A stretch of DNA of 64,000 nt from Bacteroidales bacterium (GCA_016707705.1 JADJHD010000013.1:82374-146373), one strand, 5' to 3'. Counted from the first letter of the stretch, positions 1 to 8,883 are shown. Notes: a model not told the origin generated them from the letters alone. Numbers and translations are program-made.

Positions 1-1
1 G

Positions 2-586
2 ATAATTTTCATCTTCCTCACCCCCGGTTATGCTCCAAACCTGATGACATACCTCTTTGGGAGCATTCTTACCGTGACAAACTTTGACCTCTATCTTATG
101 ATAGGTCTGGCAGTTTTTACAGGTCTGTTCTTCTTCATATTCTACCGGTTGATTCTTTTCATTTCCTTTGATGAGGAATACGCTCGATCACATAATGCTC
201 CTGTTGAAACCATCAATTATCTGCTTCTTGCATTAATTGCCCTGGCTATTGTAATCCATATACGAGTTGCCGGTATCATACTGGTAATTTCCTATCTTAC
301 TATTCCGCAATCAGCAGCCAATCTGATGGCCAATGACCTCCGAAAAATAATCTTCCTTTCCATATTCCTCAGTTTTGCAGGGTCAGTCCTTGGACTCATT
401 GCATCTTATTATTTAAACATTCCTTCAGGAGCAACCATCATTTTCGTATTTATCCTGATTTTTGCGATAGTTCGAATTTCCAAGACGGTTTCAGCCTATT
501 TGAAGAAGAAGAAAATAGGTAAGTCAGCATTTCGTTTTACAAGCTATAAGAGGACCCCGCAAACGGGGTCAGGGCCTAAATCCTGA
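2..586 (+). CDS. Metal ABC transporter permease (ABC-3 / ZnuB-like), 5' end outside window
   Basis: The reading frame is open from base 2, and the residues before the first ATG (base 44) still match the family, so the gene begins upstream of the window. The fragment has about five hydrophobic segments. It carries the ABC-3 features LFGSIL near its start, RVAGIILVISYLTIPQ mid-fragment and a Gly-rich last pair of helices. In this family the permease forms the inner-membrane channel for zinc, manganese or iron(II), working with an ATPase and a binding protein that should lie upstream. The last 15 residues (after AYLKKKKIGKS) are polar and encoded by palindromic DNA, so this tail may be a recent addition. 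The metal cannot be told from the fragment. Confidence 0.85.
   Translation: MIFIFLTPGYAPNLMTYLFGSILTVTNFDLYLMIGLAVFTGLFFFIFYRLILFISFDEEYARSHNAPVETINYLLLALIALAIVIHIRVAGIILVISYLTIPQSAANLMANDLRKIIFLSIFLSFAGSVLGLIASYYLNIPSGATIIFVFILIFAIVRISKTVSAYLKKKKIGKSAFRFTSYKRTPQTGSGPKS
553..586. repeat. Two adjacent inverted repeats at the permease gene end
   Basis: GACCCCG (553-559) and CGGGGTC (564-570) form a 7-bp stem with a 4-base loop. TCAGG (569-573) and CCTGA (582-586) form a second stem that includes the stop codon. No T-run follows, so this is a weak terminator candidate. It may be a small palindromic insertion. Confidence 0.5.
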
Positions 587-665
587 CTCTGAATTCTGTC
601 GTTTTAATACAAGAATGTGAACCCATAAAAACCTTTGAAGAATAGAGGTAATCGAAGAGACGGAA

Positions 666-2624
666 CTATTTGACCTCAACCCATTTGTAATCCCGGAGAG
701 TGATTATCCTGAAGCAACTGTTGGAATATCCACCGCTGCCAGAAGGAGATGCAAATCTATAGTCGTTGAGGAAGCCCTGATACTGTGAGGAAGGAAGGCA
801 AGCCGGGAAGTCTGATCCGTAGTTCATCAATGCGCTGAAAAAGTACCAACCCAAATCATATCCAAGGAAAGCATGTTTTTCCTGTTGAGGTTCTGCGCCA
901 GTTTCAGATCTGAAGTTCCTTACAAATTGCTTCACGGCTTCCGACTCGTAATTTATGTAAGAGGTTGAAGCTTCATGGTAATTTAGCTTCACAAGGAATT
1001 CAGTCTCAATACTTAACTCTCTCCAATCAGGTAAACCGAATAAAGTTATATCCTTATCCTTTGCAAGGTTATTAAGCATGGATACAAAGTTTGGCACGAG
1101 GGCCCTACTGGAAGAGAACAGAAGTATTACATTCTGTTTGTCAGGATTAATGCTTTTACTAACTGCTGTAAAGGTTTCAACAGCATAATTGATCTCCTTA
1201 ACCTTCATTGAATTATAGGCTGGATCTTGCTTCAAGGTATTAAGAAATGCCGAATACAGTGAAACGTTATCCTTGAGATCTGGTCTGATGAGGATCAGAT
1301 TGGCCTTTGGATAATGTTCAGCGATATGATTTGCCAATCCGGCACCCAATGCAACATCCGATAACTGAGCCTTAAATACAAAGGGATTCCCTTCTGTAAT
1401 CCTGTCTCTTTTGGAAAGCGGATTTACAATATTTACATGCTTCTTCAAAGCGAACCTTGCTGCTACATCAAAACTCTTTACAAACACGGGGCCGATGATA
1501 AGATCCATATGAGCCATTTCAGACTTCACAAGAGCCTTTTTAATCTTAAGAGTGTCACCTTCCATATCAGCATCATAGACATGGATATTAGCCTTAAATC
1601 CGCTTTTCTCAAGTGAATCAGCTGCCAGTTTAATACCTGAATAGAACTGAAAGAAGTCGAAGGCTTTGAAATCAGAAATATTTTTGGGTGATTCTTCGGT
1701 CAATGATATTATACTATCTGTCTCCTCAAGCGCTAAGGGCAAAAGAAGGGCAATCTCAAACGTTTTTGACCTGTTCCGGGCATCCTTGCATGAGTCATTT
1801 GGAAAAACTCTCAGAAACCCGGATGAAGGCTTGTTTATATTAGAAGGAGTGCTAACCGGCTCCTCTTTAACGACAACTTGATTATCAGGTATAATGGCAT
1901 TTTCGGATGGTTTTGTATCAGAGGCTGGAACCTTAACCGCTTGGCCGGATTTTAAACCGGAAGTTGCATCAGGATTCAGTGCAAAAAATTCCTCCACCGA
2001 AATCCCATATTTCCTTGAAATGCTGTATGCTGTCTGACCTGTCTCAACCGTAACCTCCATCACTTTTTTATTCCCGGCGACATTTTTCGGAGTATTATTC
2101 TCTTTGGAATCTGTTGGTTGAATCTTGACATCATCCTTCTGAGGAATGATTATCTCCATTCCCTCCTGCAAGGTAGTAATCTGAGGATTAGCCTTCAAAA
2201 TATCATCCACAGTAACATTAAACTGTTTCGAGATACCATACAAGGTCTCTTTTCTCTTAACAACATATATCCTGCCTGTTGGAGTCTGATTTTGAACAAT
2301 AGGATTGAGTTGCTGCTGCTCGGAAATAATGGGTGCAGGTTTAACCGGTTTTTGAGGAATACGAAGTACCTGATCTACCTTAAGGTCATTCTGAAGTGAG
2401 GGGTTATTCAACTTAAGTTCTTCAAGACTTATATTATAGGCCTCCAGAATTGCCGGAACTGTCTCACCTGATTTGACAAAATGAAGATAATAAGGATTAC
2501 CCTTATACTGCTCAACAACAGTTGACCTTCTCAATCCTGTCTCCTGCGTAAATGCTGAATAGGCCAGCAATAGCAGAACAAAGGTCAGAATGGGTAATTT
2601 GATATTATTGATTTTCAAAAACAT
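666..2624 (-). CDS. LysM-repeat protein with periplasmic-binding-fold domain
   Basis: This is a 652-residue exported protein. A signal peptide covers residues 1-26 (hydrophobic LTFVLLLLAYSAF, then Q). Three LysM domains follow at about 46-90, 119-161 and 189-233, each with the G-E/Q-T...YxIS...LNP pattern, joined by Pro/Gln-rich linkers. From about residue 285 to the end there is a type I periplasmic-binding-protein-like domain (FEIALLLPL, FYSGIKLAADSL, DLIIGPV, NPLSKRD). LysM binds peptidoglycan. The binding-fold half resembles the receptor family of amino-acid ABC transporters and LpoA-type cell-wall regulators, so a periplasmic cell-wall role is likely but inferred. The gene starts 72 bases after the guaA stop on the same strand and may be co-transcribed with it. 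I see no clear TAnnTTTG box in that gap. Confidence 0.85.
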   Translation of the reverse strand: MFLKINNIKLPILTFVLLLLAYSAFTQETGLRRSTVVEQYKGNPYYLHFVKSGETVPAILEAYNISLEELKLNNPSLQNDLKVDQVLRIPQKPVKPAPIISEQQQLNPIVQNQTPTGRIYVVKRKETLYGISKQFNVTVDDILKANPQITTLQEGMEIIIPQKDDVKIQPTDSKENNTPKNVAGNKKVMEVTVETGQTAYSISRKYGISVEEFFALNPDATSGLKSGQAVKVPASDTKPSENAIIPDNQVVVKEEPVSTPSNINKPSSGFLRVFPNDSCKDARNRSKTFEIALLLPLALEETDSIISLTEESPKNISDFKAFDFFQFYSGIKLAADSLEKSGFKANIHVYDADMEGDTLKIKKALVKSEMAHMDLIIGPVFVKSFDVAARFALKKHVNIVNPLSKRDRITEGNPFVFKAQLSDVALGAGLANHIAEHYPKANLILIRPDLKDNVSLYSAFLNTLKQDPAYNSMKVKEINYAVETFTAVSKSINPDKQNVILLFSSSRALVPNFVSMLNNLAKDKDITLFGLPDWRELSIETEFLVKLNYHEASTSYINYESEAVKQFVRNFRSETGAEPQQEKHAFLGYDLGWYFFSALMNYGSDFPACLPSSQYQGFLNDYRFASPSGSGGYSNSCFRIITLRDYKWVEVK

Positions 2625-2696
2625 GATTTCCCGAGAATGCTAAAATGACTTGAAAACAGCGTACTGTTATGAACTTAGCAGAAAGGCCAGTGCAAC

Positions 2697-4226
2697 CTAT
2701 TCCCATTCGATAGTTGCCGGGGGCTTGGAACTGATATCGTACACCACCCTGTTAACGCCCTTTACCTTATTAATGATTTCACTTGACACCGTTGCAAGGA
2801 ATTCATAGGGAAGATGGGACCAATCTGCAGTCATGCCGTCAGTTGAGGTAACAGCCCTTAAGGCAACTACATTTTCATAGGTTCTTTCGTCACCCATGAC
2901 ACCAACTGACTGAACAGGCAACAAAATTGTACCAGCTTGCCATACCTGATCATACAGGCCTGAACTCTTGAGTGATTCAATATAGATATAATCTGCATCC
3001 TGAAGCACTCTGACCTTCTCTGCGGTCACCTCTCCTAAAATCCGGATTCCCAATCCAGGACCTGGAAAAGGGTGGCGATTTAATATTGCAGGATCCAGAC
3101 CCAGGGTTTTCCCAACCCGTCGAACCTCATCCTTAAAGAGGCTTTTGAGCGGTTCCACCACTTTCAGCTTCATATAGTCGGGCAATCCACCAACATTGTG
3201 ATGCGATTTAATGGTTGCTGATGGCCCTTTAACAGATACTGATTCTATAACATCAGGGTAGATTGTTCCCTGCGCGAGCCATTTTACATTTTCAATCAGA
3301 TGTGCTTCTATATCAAAAACATCAATGAATGTTTTCCCAATTGCTTTCCTTTTTTGTTCAGGATCAGTTAAGCCCTTCAAAGCGGTAAGAAAGAGATCAC
3401 GAGCATCAACACCTTTAACATTCAGCCCCATGTGTCTGTAGGAATCCAGCACCGAAGTGAATTCATGTTTTCGGAGCAGACCATTATCCACAAAAATGCA
3501 ATGAAGTGCTGGCCCGATTGCTTTATGCAGAAGCATGGCTGCAACTGATGAATCCACCCCACCTGACAATCCAAGGACTACCTTATCATTGCCCAATGTT
3601 TGCCTTAGTTCAGCAATTGTGGATTCCACAAACAATGAAGGAGTCCAGGAACCTGTGCATTGGCAGATATCTATAATGAAGTTCTTAAGCAGGACGGTGC
3701 CTTCAACTGAATGATAAACTTCAGGATGAAACTGTATTCCGAAAGTATGTTCTCCCTGCACCTGAAATCCTGCCACGGCAACATCCCTGGTACTGGCAAT
3801 AATCTCAAATCCCTTGGGAATGCTATTGATTGTATCTCCATGCGACATCCATACCTGGCAGCCCGGGGTCATTCCTTTCAGCAAGGAATTCTCACTGGCA
3901 ATTGTCTCCAGTTTAGCACGTCCATACTCTCTGGTATTTGAAGGAAAAACTTCTCCTCCGCCTGATTGAGAAAGCAACTGAGCGCCATAACAAACACCCA
4001 GAAGTGGAAGTTTACCCCGGAAGACCGAAAGATCCAGAAATGGAGCATCAGCATCCCTTACCGAGAAAGGGCTACCGGATAGAATAACACCTTTAATATC
4101 AGATGTTATTTCCGGAAGATGATTAAATGGGTAGATTTCGCAATATACATTCAGTTCCCTAACCCGTCTGGCGATGAGTTGTGTGTATTGGGACCCGAAA
4201 TCAAGGATTAGAATTGTTTCCTGCAT
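2697..4226 (-). CDS. guaA: GMP synthase (glutamine-hydrolysing)
   Basis: GuaA converts XMP, ATP and glutamine to GMP, the last step of guanine nucleotide synthesis in the cytosol. The 509-residue product has the class I glutamine amidotransferase half with the nucleophile in GVCYGAQL and the His/Glu pair in FHPEVYHS. It also has the ATP-pyrophosphatase P-loop LSGGVDSSV and the C-terminal dimerisation domain ending KPPATIEWE. I chose the ATG at 4226, giving MQETILILDFGSQ as in other GuaA proteins. The frame is open 25 codons further upstream, but those residues (MTVSKMVELTGIAAL...) do not resemble the family. A promoter box, TATCTTTG, lies only 4 bases before the chosen ATG, so the message should be leaderless or nearly so. 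Confidence 0.97.
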   Translation of the reverse strand: MQETILILDFGSQYTQLIARRVRELNVYCEIYPFNHLPEITSDIKGVILSGSPFSVRDADAPFLDLSVFRGKLPLLGVCYGAQLLSQSGGGEVFPSNTREYGRAKLETIASENSLLKGMTPGCQVWMSHGDTINSIPKGFEIIASTRDVAVAGFQVQGEHTFGIQFHPEVYHSVEGTVLLKNFIIDICQCTGSWTPSLFVESTIAELRQTLGNDKVVLGLSGGVDSSVAAMLLHKAIGPALHCIFVDNGLLRKHEFTSVLDSYRHMGLNVKGVDARDLFLTALKGLTDPEQKRKAIGKTFIDVFDIEAHLIENVKWLAQGTIYPDVIESVSVKGPSATIKSHHNVGGLPDYMKLKVVEPLKSLFKDEVRRVGKTLGLDPAILNRHPFPGPGLGIRILGEVTAEKVRVLQDADYIYIESLKSSGLYDQVWQAGTILLPVQSVGVMGDERTYENVVALRAVTSTDGMTADWSHLPYEFLATVSSEIINKVKGVNRVVYDISSKPPATIEWE

Positions 4227-4230
4227 ACTG

Positions 4231-4238
4231 CAAAGATA
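4231..4238 (-). promoter_or_regulatory. -7 promoter box of guaA (TATCTTTG)
   Basis: Read on the minus strand, TATCTTTG matches the Bacteroidota -7 consensus TAnnTTTG. It ends 4 bases before the guaA ATG. No clear -33 TTG is visible at the usual spacing. The position supports the ATG at 4226 over the longer open frame. Confidence 0.7.
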
Positions 4239-4417
4239 GGAAGAATGAGGAAAGTTTAAGGCCGCAATCCCAGTTAACTCTACCATTTTACTAACCGTCA
4301 CATCTTTCAGAAACCAATATTAATATACTGATATACAAAGCATTAATGCCAAGATAAGTACTTATTTAACAGAATTGCTTCAGCGAGATTTCACTGTTCC
4401 ATAATTATAGAAATAAA

Positions 4418-4441
4418 AAAGGTGACCCGAAGATCACCTTT
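4418..4441 (-). terminator. Intrinsic terminator after pepE, C(UUCG)G loop
   Basis: On the minus strand AAAGGTGATC, a TTCG loop and GGTCACCTTT form a stem closed by a C-G pair around a UUCG tetraloop, followed by TTTTTT. It lies 19 bases past the pepE stop. Confidence 0.85.
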
Positions 4442-4459
4442 AATTTATATGGCATCATC

Positions 4460-5179
4460 CTAGATTTGTGGATGAAATAAAAAATCGAGGTCTTCACCTT
4501 TCTCATATTCAACAGGTACTGTATGATAGCGGAAAACTCTCATAGGGCGGCTTCCAAGCAATGAAAGGTGACCTTTTTCGAAGAGCAGTGCACACGACTC
4601 CCTCAATCCAACAACAGTAATCTTACGGTTGACTTCAAGAAACTCAATAATTCTTTGTTCGCGAGTTTCACCTCCATGTCCGGCAGGACTGGCATCCAGA
4701 TAGTGTGGATTTATCTGGAACGGCACAAGATTGAGAGTAGAAAAACTAACTGGTTGCACGATGGGCATATCATTCGTAGTTTTCATTGAGGGACATGCAA
4801 CATTGGAACCAGCACTCCAACCAATAAACGGAGTTCCTTCAGAGGCCTTTTCCCTGATTGGGTCCATAATTCCCTTATCATGCATTAATTGCACTAGCCT
4901 GAAGGTATTTCCACCTCCAACAACAATACATTCTGCATCTTTAACAGCCTGTACCGGATCACTGCAGTCATGCACTGATGTAACCATGCAATTCCATTCA
5001 CTAAATACTTCTCTGACTCTTTCAGTATATTCATCCAGATGGATAGTTACACCTGCATATGGGATAAAGAGGCATGAAGACACGTTATGCCTTCCAAGGA
5101 ATGCTTTAATTATTTCCTTTGGCCAGCCAAGGTATTCCTCACCAGCATTTGTGGAATTGCTTAAAAGCAGTAATTTCAT
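4460..5179 (-). CDS. pepE: Alpha-aspartyl dipeptidase (peptidase E, S51)
   Basis: Peptidase E cleaves dipeptides with N-terminal aspartate in the cytosol. The product (239 residues from this ATG) matches the family along its length: MKLLLLSNST start, FIPYAGVT, the VVGGGNTFRL loop, the nucleophilic serine in GWSAGSNVACP, TTNDMPIVQP, LNLVPFQINPHY with the catalytic His, and HGGETREQRI. The open frame allows an ATG six codons earlier (5197), but the E. coli enzyme begins at the equivalent of MKLLLLSNST, so 5179 is preferred. A TATATTTG box lies about 40 bases upstream. The gene is divergent from the EamA transporter and ends in its own UUCG-loop terminator. Confidence 0.95.
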   Translation of the reverse strand: MKLLLLSNSTNAGEEYLGWPKEIIKAFLGRHNVSSCLFIPYAGVTIHLDEYTERVREVFSEWNCMVTSVHDCSDPVQAVKDAECIVVGGGNTFRLVQLMHDKGIMDPIREKASEGTPFIGWSAGSNVACPSMKTTNDMPIVQPVSFSTLNLVPFQINPHYLDASPAGHGGETREQRIIEFLEVNRKITVVGLRESCALLFEKGHLSLLGSRPMRVFRYHTVPVEYEKGEDLDFLFHPQI

Positions 5180-5219
5180 CGAATCGAATAGTTCCATATT
5201 CCGGGGATTGTTCAGGAAT

Positions 5220-5227
5220 CAAATATA
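5220..5227 (-). promoter_or_regulatory. -7 promoter box of pepE (TATATTTG)
   Basis: Minus-strand TATATTTG matches TAnnTTTG. It sits in the short gap between the divergent pepE and transporter genes. Confidence 0.6.
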
Positions 5228-5248
5228 GAGAAAAGCACTTACCAAGCA

Positions 5249-6124
5249 ATGCCAGATAAAGAAAAGAATATTAAAGCGATGTTTATGCTGTGGCTTACCG
5301 CTGCCATCTGGGGATTTGCGTTTGTTGCCCAGCGAAGCGGCATGGATTATATGGGCCCATATACCTTCAATGGCATTCGCTTTGCCATCGGAAGTCTTTC
5401 GCTTTTACCAATAATAATATATCAATCAAGGGGCTCACAACCGATTTCAAACTCGAAATCATTAATTTGGAAAGGTTCTCTGGCAGGTCTGGTTTTATTT
5501 TTTGGAGCATCACTTCAGCAAGCCGGAATCCAGTGGACCACAGCAGGGAAGGCCGGATTTATAACGGGATTCTACATTATTCTTGTTCCGGCAATAGGAT
5601 ACCTTTTAAAACACCCACTCAGCAAATATACATGGATTGGCTCCTTTACAGCCCTGGCCGGCTTGTTTCTTTTGACGATAAATGACGGATTCTCGGTTGG
5701 CAAAGGGGATTTGCTGGTGCTGATCAGTGCATTCTTCTGGGCGGCTCATGTTCATCTGATCAATATTTTCGTCAAAACTGAATCAGCCCTTAAATTGGCC
5801 TCTTTACAGTTTGCAGTTTGCGCATTGCTGAGCATAATTATTGCGATTGCGATAGAACCAATTCAATTGGGGAATATAGCTGATGGCGCAATTCCACTGC
5901 TGTATGGTGGTTTCATGTCAGTAGGGATAGCCTATACACTTCAGGTCATTGCTCAAAAGAATGTAGCACCAGCCACTGCTTCAATCATCCTCAGCTTTGA
6001 GACAGTGTTCGCCGTGTTGGGCGGCTTTCTGTTGCTAAACGAAACACTTGGCTGGAAAGCAATGTTCGGCTGCCTCCTTATGCTTTTCGGGATGTGGTTG
6101 GTACAAAAAAACTCAACAGTTTAA
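5249..6124 (+). CDS. EamA/DMT-family transporter
   Basis: This 291-residue inner-membrane protein has two EamA repeats and about ten helices. The first half starts with MLWLTAAIWGFAFVAQRSG, the classic EamA opening, and continues with FNGIRFAIGSLSLLP. The second half has LLVLISAFFWAAHVHLI, LLYGGFMSVGIAYTLQVIAQ and ILSFETVFAVLGGFLLLNE. Family members export or exchange small metabolites such as amino acids, sugars or nucleosides. The substrate here cannot be told. The start ATG is the first in frame, and the length is normal for the family. It is transcribed away from pepE, and a 70-base gap separates it from the following SDR gene, so co-transcription is possible. Confidence 0.92.
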   Translation: MPDKEKNIKAMFMLWLTAAIWGFAFVAQRSGMDYMGPYTFNGIRFAIGSLSLLPIIIYQSRGSQPISNSKSLIWKGSLAGLVLFFGASLQQAGIQWTTAGKAGFITGFYIILVPAIGYLLKHPLSKYTWIGSFTALAGLFLLTINDGFSVGKGDLLVLISAFFWAAHVHLINIFVKTESALKLASLQFAVCALLSIIIAIAIEPIQLGNIADGAIPLLYGGFMSVGIAYTLQVIAQKNVAPATASIILSFETVFAVLGGFLLLNETLGWKAMFGCLLMLFGMWLVQKNSTV

Positions 6125-6194
6125 GTACCAAATAACCAGATTTTAGAATTGCACTATCTAAGAATCATAAGAAATTCAATCATTCACATTGAAT

Positions 6195-7013
6195 ATGAAA
6201 AACAAGGTAGTATTGATTACAGGCGCCACCTCAGGGTTTGGCAATGCAATTTCAGGGATTCTGGCAGATTCTGGCTACATTGTTTATGGCAGTTTCAGGA
6301 CTACAGCAGGAAAACAGCCTTTAGTCAGGTATATAGAAATGGATATCACCAAACCTGAGGAAGTACAAGCCGGAGTGAATTCTATACTTGAAAAAGAGGG
6401 TAAAATAGATATCCTGATTCAGAATGCAGGAATCGGAATTGCTGGTCCGGTTGAAGAAGCAAATGCTGATGAAATCAGCTTGCAGATGGATACAAACTTT
6501 TCAGGGGCTGTGCACGCCATACAATCAGTGCTGCCTTCAATGCGAATGAGAAAAGAAGGTATCATCTTTATTATTGGGTCAATTGGTGGTAAAGTCGGAC
6601 TGCCTTTTCAGGGATTCTACTCGGCAAGCAAATTTGCACTTGAGGGACTGTCAGAAGCCTTAAGAATTGAAGTCAGCACCTATAATATCAAAATTATAAT
6701 GATTAATCCCGGTGATTTCAATACTTCATTCACCAGGAACCGCAAATTACAAGCTGTATCTCTAGATGGAAACTATTCAGAACAGTTCAGAAAGAGTCTC
6801 AATATCATAGAGAAAGATGAGAACTCAGGTGAGGACCCAATCATTCTTGCAAAAAAGATAAAGAGGATTCTGACTAAGAAGAGCCCCGCACAACGATATG
6901 TAATTGCCTCTCCTATCCAAAAACTTGCAATGTATCTTGCAAATTATCTTCCCGGCAAAATATACAGAATCCTTATTGCTGATCATTATAAGGTAAAGCA
7001 GTCTGCCAGGTAA
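6195..7013 (+). CDS. Short-chain dehydrogenase/reductase (SDR family)
   Basis: This is a classical SDR of 272 residues, a cytosolic NAD(P)-dependent oxidoreductase of unknown substrate. The Rossmann motif TGATSGFG lies at the N-terminus, followed by NAGIGIAG, the catalytic serine in IGSIGGKVG and the catalytic Tyr/Lys in YSASK. After that comes INPGDFNT, which contacts the cofactor. The arginine in SFRTT after beta-2 suggests a preference for NADP, but this is inferred. The frame permits a TTG start two codons earlier (6189). ATG at 6195 (MKNKVVLITGATSG) fits the family. The C-terminal extension past residue 200 (ILAKKIKRILTKKSP) resembles SDRs near 17-beta-hydroxysteroid-type enzymes, but a specific name is not supportable. 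Confidence 0.9.
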   Translation: MKNKVVLITGATSGFGNAISGILADSGYIVYGSFRTTAGKQPLVRYIEMDITKPEEVQAGVNSILEKEGKIDILIQNAGIGIAGPVEEANADEISLQMDTNFSGAVHAIQSVLPSMRMRKEGIIFIIGSIGGKVGLPFQGFYSASKFALEGLSEALRIEVSTYNIKIIMINPGDFNTSFTRNRKLQAVSLDGNYSEQFRKSLNIIEKDENSGEDPIILAKKIKRILTKKSPAQRYVIASPIQKLAMYLANYLPGKIYRILIADHYKVKQSAR

Positions 7014-7052
7014 TTCCCCAGGCAAATCCCAGAATTTGAAGATGTAAAAAGC

Positions 7053-7088
7053 AAAACCGCTGTCGCGGATAATCCGGACAGCGGTTTT
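7053..7088. terminator. Bidirectional terminator between convergent genes
   Basis: AAAACCGCTGTC (7053-7064) pairs with GACAGCGGTTTT (7077-7088). The stem is extended by CGGA/TCCG around a TAA loop, with one bulged G. The A and T runs at either end allow it to serve both the SDR gene (plus) and the small secreted gene (minus). Confidence 0.9.
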
Positions 7089-7107
7089 ATTTATTTCAGA
7101 ATGAAGA

Positions 7108-7347
7108 TTATTCTTCGTTCTTTTTGAAGTTAAAGCGGCTAACAGCGTAAGCAACGCCGAAAGCTACGAGGATACCGGCACCACCACCTATTGGGGCACC
7201 TCCTCCGATTGGCTGGATAGGTTCGCCACCGGTCTGACTTCCATTACCTTGTTCACCTGGCAATGGCTGAGCCATCAACGGACCTGCGAGGCATAGAGCC
7301 AATCCAAGAACAGATAGAGCAACAACTATTTTTTTCATATTTCTCAT
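7108..7347 (-). CDS. Small exported protein with GAPIGGG-hydrophobic-basic C-terminus (PID-CTERM-like)
   Basis: This 79-residue protein has a signal peptide (KKIVVALSVLGLALCLAG...MAQ), a short Gly/Pro/Gln-rich spacer, the motif GGGAPIGGGAG, a hydrophobic stretch ILVAFGVAYAV and a charged end SRFNFKKNEE. The motif, membrane segment and basic tail form the three-part layout of processed sorting signals. It recalls the Bacteroidota PID-CTERM small proteins (P-I-D-G-G there, P-I-G-G-G here). Assignment to that family is from memory and not certain. The gene lies 60 bases downstream of the T9SS protein gene on the same strand and is followed by a terminator, so the two look like one transcript. 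A second protein with the same tail layout, in the same position after a T9SS protein, is at 44899. Start could also be the ATG at 7338. Confidence 0.75.
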   Translation of the reverse strand: MRNMKKIVVALSVLGLALCLAGPLMAQPLPGEQGNGSQTGGEPIQPIGGGAPIGGGAGILVAFGVAYAVSRFNFKKNEE

Positions 7348-7407
7348 AGTTTGGTTTTAATGACTGAGAAGTACTCCCCCGGCGGACCGGGGGAAGCACC
7401 GTTAACT

Positions 7408-8472
7408 TTAGCGGATGAATACCTTATTGCTGGCAACACCAGTGCTGGTAACTACTTTTACCATATAGGTGCCTACTGCAGCGTTCACAGGGATACGGGT
7501 TTCATTCTGGCTGCTCATGCTGGTGTGAACCAGTTCGCGACCTGCCATGTCGAAGATCCATACCTCACCTGCGAGGTTAGTGGTATTGCTGATAACTACG
7601 GTACGAAGTACACTGTAGATATTGATACCGCTCAGGTTGTTGTTCTGGAAACCGTTAGCTGATTTGAAATGCAGTTTGAAACGATTTTCTGCTTCACCGG
7701 TAGCATAGTTGAAGCTGTAAACAGGGTTGGTACGCAGATTCTGTGTAGCACCAGTCTTCAGGTCTTCCAACCAGATTGGGGTTGTAGCATCAAAGCTTTC
7801 CATACCTTCTGAAGTGATGGTATAGGTTCCGTTTACACCACATTTGAAGCCCAGGTCAATAACATCCTGCTGTGGCAGAGCGTTGATTGAAAGGACGTGA
7901 CCGTCGGTCATGCTGTACAGGGCAGGAACATTAGCGCTGTTCTGCAGTTTGTAAGCATCAAATTCGCCGTCAAATGAAGCAGTAGCTGCATCGTTGAAGT
8001 TAACGAAGGTTTCATCAATGTAATTGTTTCCTTCAGCCTTGAGGCTAAGCAGGTTGGTGAAGCTTTCCTTGTAGAAAGGAATATTGCTGTGTACACGTGC
8101 TGCCAAAGGAATAGTTACGCTTGAAGTGGAAGTACCGGCCTTTACAAAGAAACCGTTTACTGAAGGAATGATACCACCAGTGAGGGCACCAACGCCACCA
8201 TTGTATGATACATAACCTAAACCGTTCCATACATAAACACCACCAACAACACCTGATGTTGACATCTGGTTCCAGTCAAGAGCTGATGAGAATGGGTTAC
8301 CAACGAGGTTCCATCCTGCGCGGTCAGCATTTGCGCTGGTGTTAAGATTGCTCATGTTGAAAGTTACCTGGTTTGCATTGAGTGAACCTGCAAACAGTGC
8401 GGTCTGAGGTACATCCATTCTTACTGAGTAACCGGTTCCAACTGCAAGTGAGTTAGCAATGGTAAGGTTCAT
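7408..8472 (-). CDS. C-terminal piece of frameshifted T9SS type A secreted protein
   Basis: This is the 3' part of one gene running from 11154 to 7408, in the same frame as the 5' piece. Its first residues continue the domain that starts before the second frameshift (near 8584-8588): GYHYISSP, then WAYQYDEPTGDW. The central section (DRAGWNLVGNPFSSALDW, then a beta-rich domain with ENRFKLHF) closely parallels the T9SS protein at 40788. The last 80 or so residues are a type A T9SS sorting domain (INIYSVLRTVVISN, GEVWIFDMAGREL, GTYMVKVVTSTG, KVFIR). This domain is recognised by the outer-membrane translocon and removed on surface attachment. If the frameshifts are real, this part is not made, and the protein would lose its secretion signal. 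Confidence 0.88.
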   Translation of the reverse strand: MNLTIANSLAVGTGYSVRMDVPQTALFAGSLNANQVTFNMSNLNTSANADRAGWNLVGNPFSSALDWNQMSTSGVVGGVYVWNGLGYVSYNGGVGALTGGIIPSVNGFFVKAGTSTSSVTIPLAARVHSNIPFYKESFTNLLSLKAEGNNYIDETFVNFNDAATASFDGEFDAYKLQNSANVPALYSMTDGHVLSINALPQQDVIDLGFKCGVNGTYTITSEGMESFDATTPIWLEDLKTGATQNLRTNPVYSFNYATGEAENRFKLHFKSANGFQNNNLSGINIYSVLRTVVISNTTNLAGEVWIFDMAGRELVHTSMSSQNETRIPVNAAVGTYMVKVVTSTGVASNKVFIR

Positions 8473-8855
8473 CCAGTCGCCTGTTGGCTCATCATACTGA
8501 TATGCCCATACTGCGGTCTGGTTGATTGGGAATACATTTCCGAAAGTGGTAGCCTGTACAGGTGAGGAAATGTAATGATATCCGGTAAGTGGAAATCCTG
8601 TTTTACCAGTGCGCTTCCAGCGGTCAGGAATTCTGAACCGATGAAGGATGCTCCGCTTTCAACTGTGATGCTGACAACGGTTGCTGGTGTACTAAGGGTT
8701 GGGAAGTTTACAGTTCCGGCAGGAACAATAACTGCTGATGTTGCGCAAGGTACAGCTGCTGGTGTCCAGTTGGCTGCATTGTTCCAGTCGCTGCTTACGC
8801 TACCGTTCCATGTTTCAGTTGCGAAGCATGGGAGTTCATTGATAGCAACGCTCAT
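8469..8855 (-). CDS. Middle piece of frameshifted T9SS protein
   Basis: This frame carries the middle of the same gene. The true coding part runs from the first lesion near 9000 to the second near 8586. Before the ATG at 8855 it reads VGSTPAALPGTSIEGITGSW and then a TFTFTP...CAST motif, which completes the Ig-like domain whose first half (TPTFTALGPYC) ends the 5' piece. It then enters a W-rich domain (ETWNGSVSSDWNNAANWTP) found in many Bacteroidota surface proteins. After residue 90 of this ORF the sequence stops resembling the family, and the correct continuation (TGYHYISSP) is in the frame of the 3' piece. This ORF is therefore not an independent gene. Confidence 0.8.
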   Translation of the reverse strand: MSVAINELPCFATETWNGSVSSDWNNAANWTPAAVPCATSAVIVPAGTVNFPTLSTPATVVSITVESGASFIGSEFLTAGSALVKQDFHLPDIITFPHLYRLPLSEMYSQSTRPQYGHISMMSQQATG

Positions 8856-8883
8856 AGTGGCTGTTGAAGCACACTGGTTAGCA

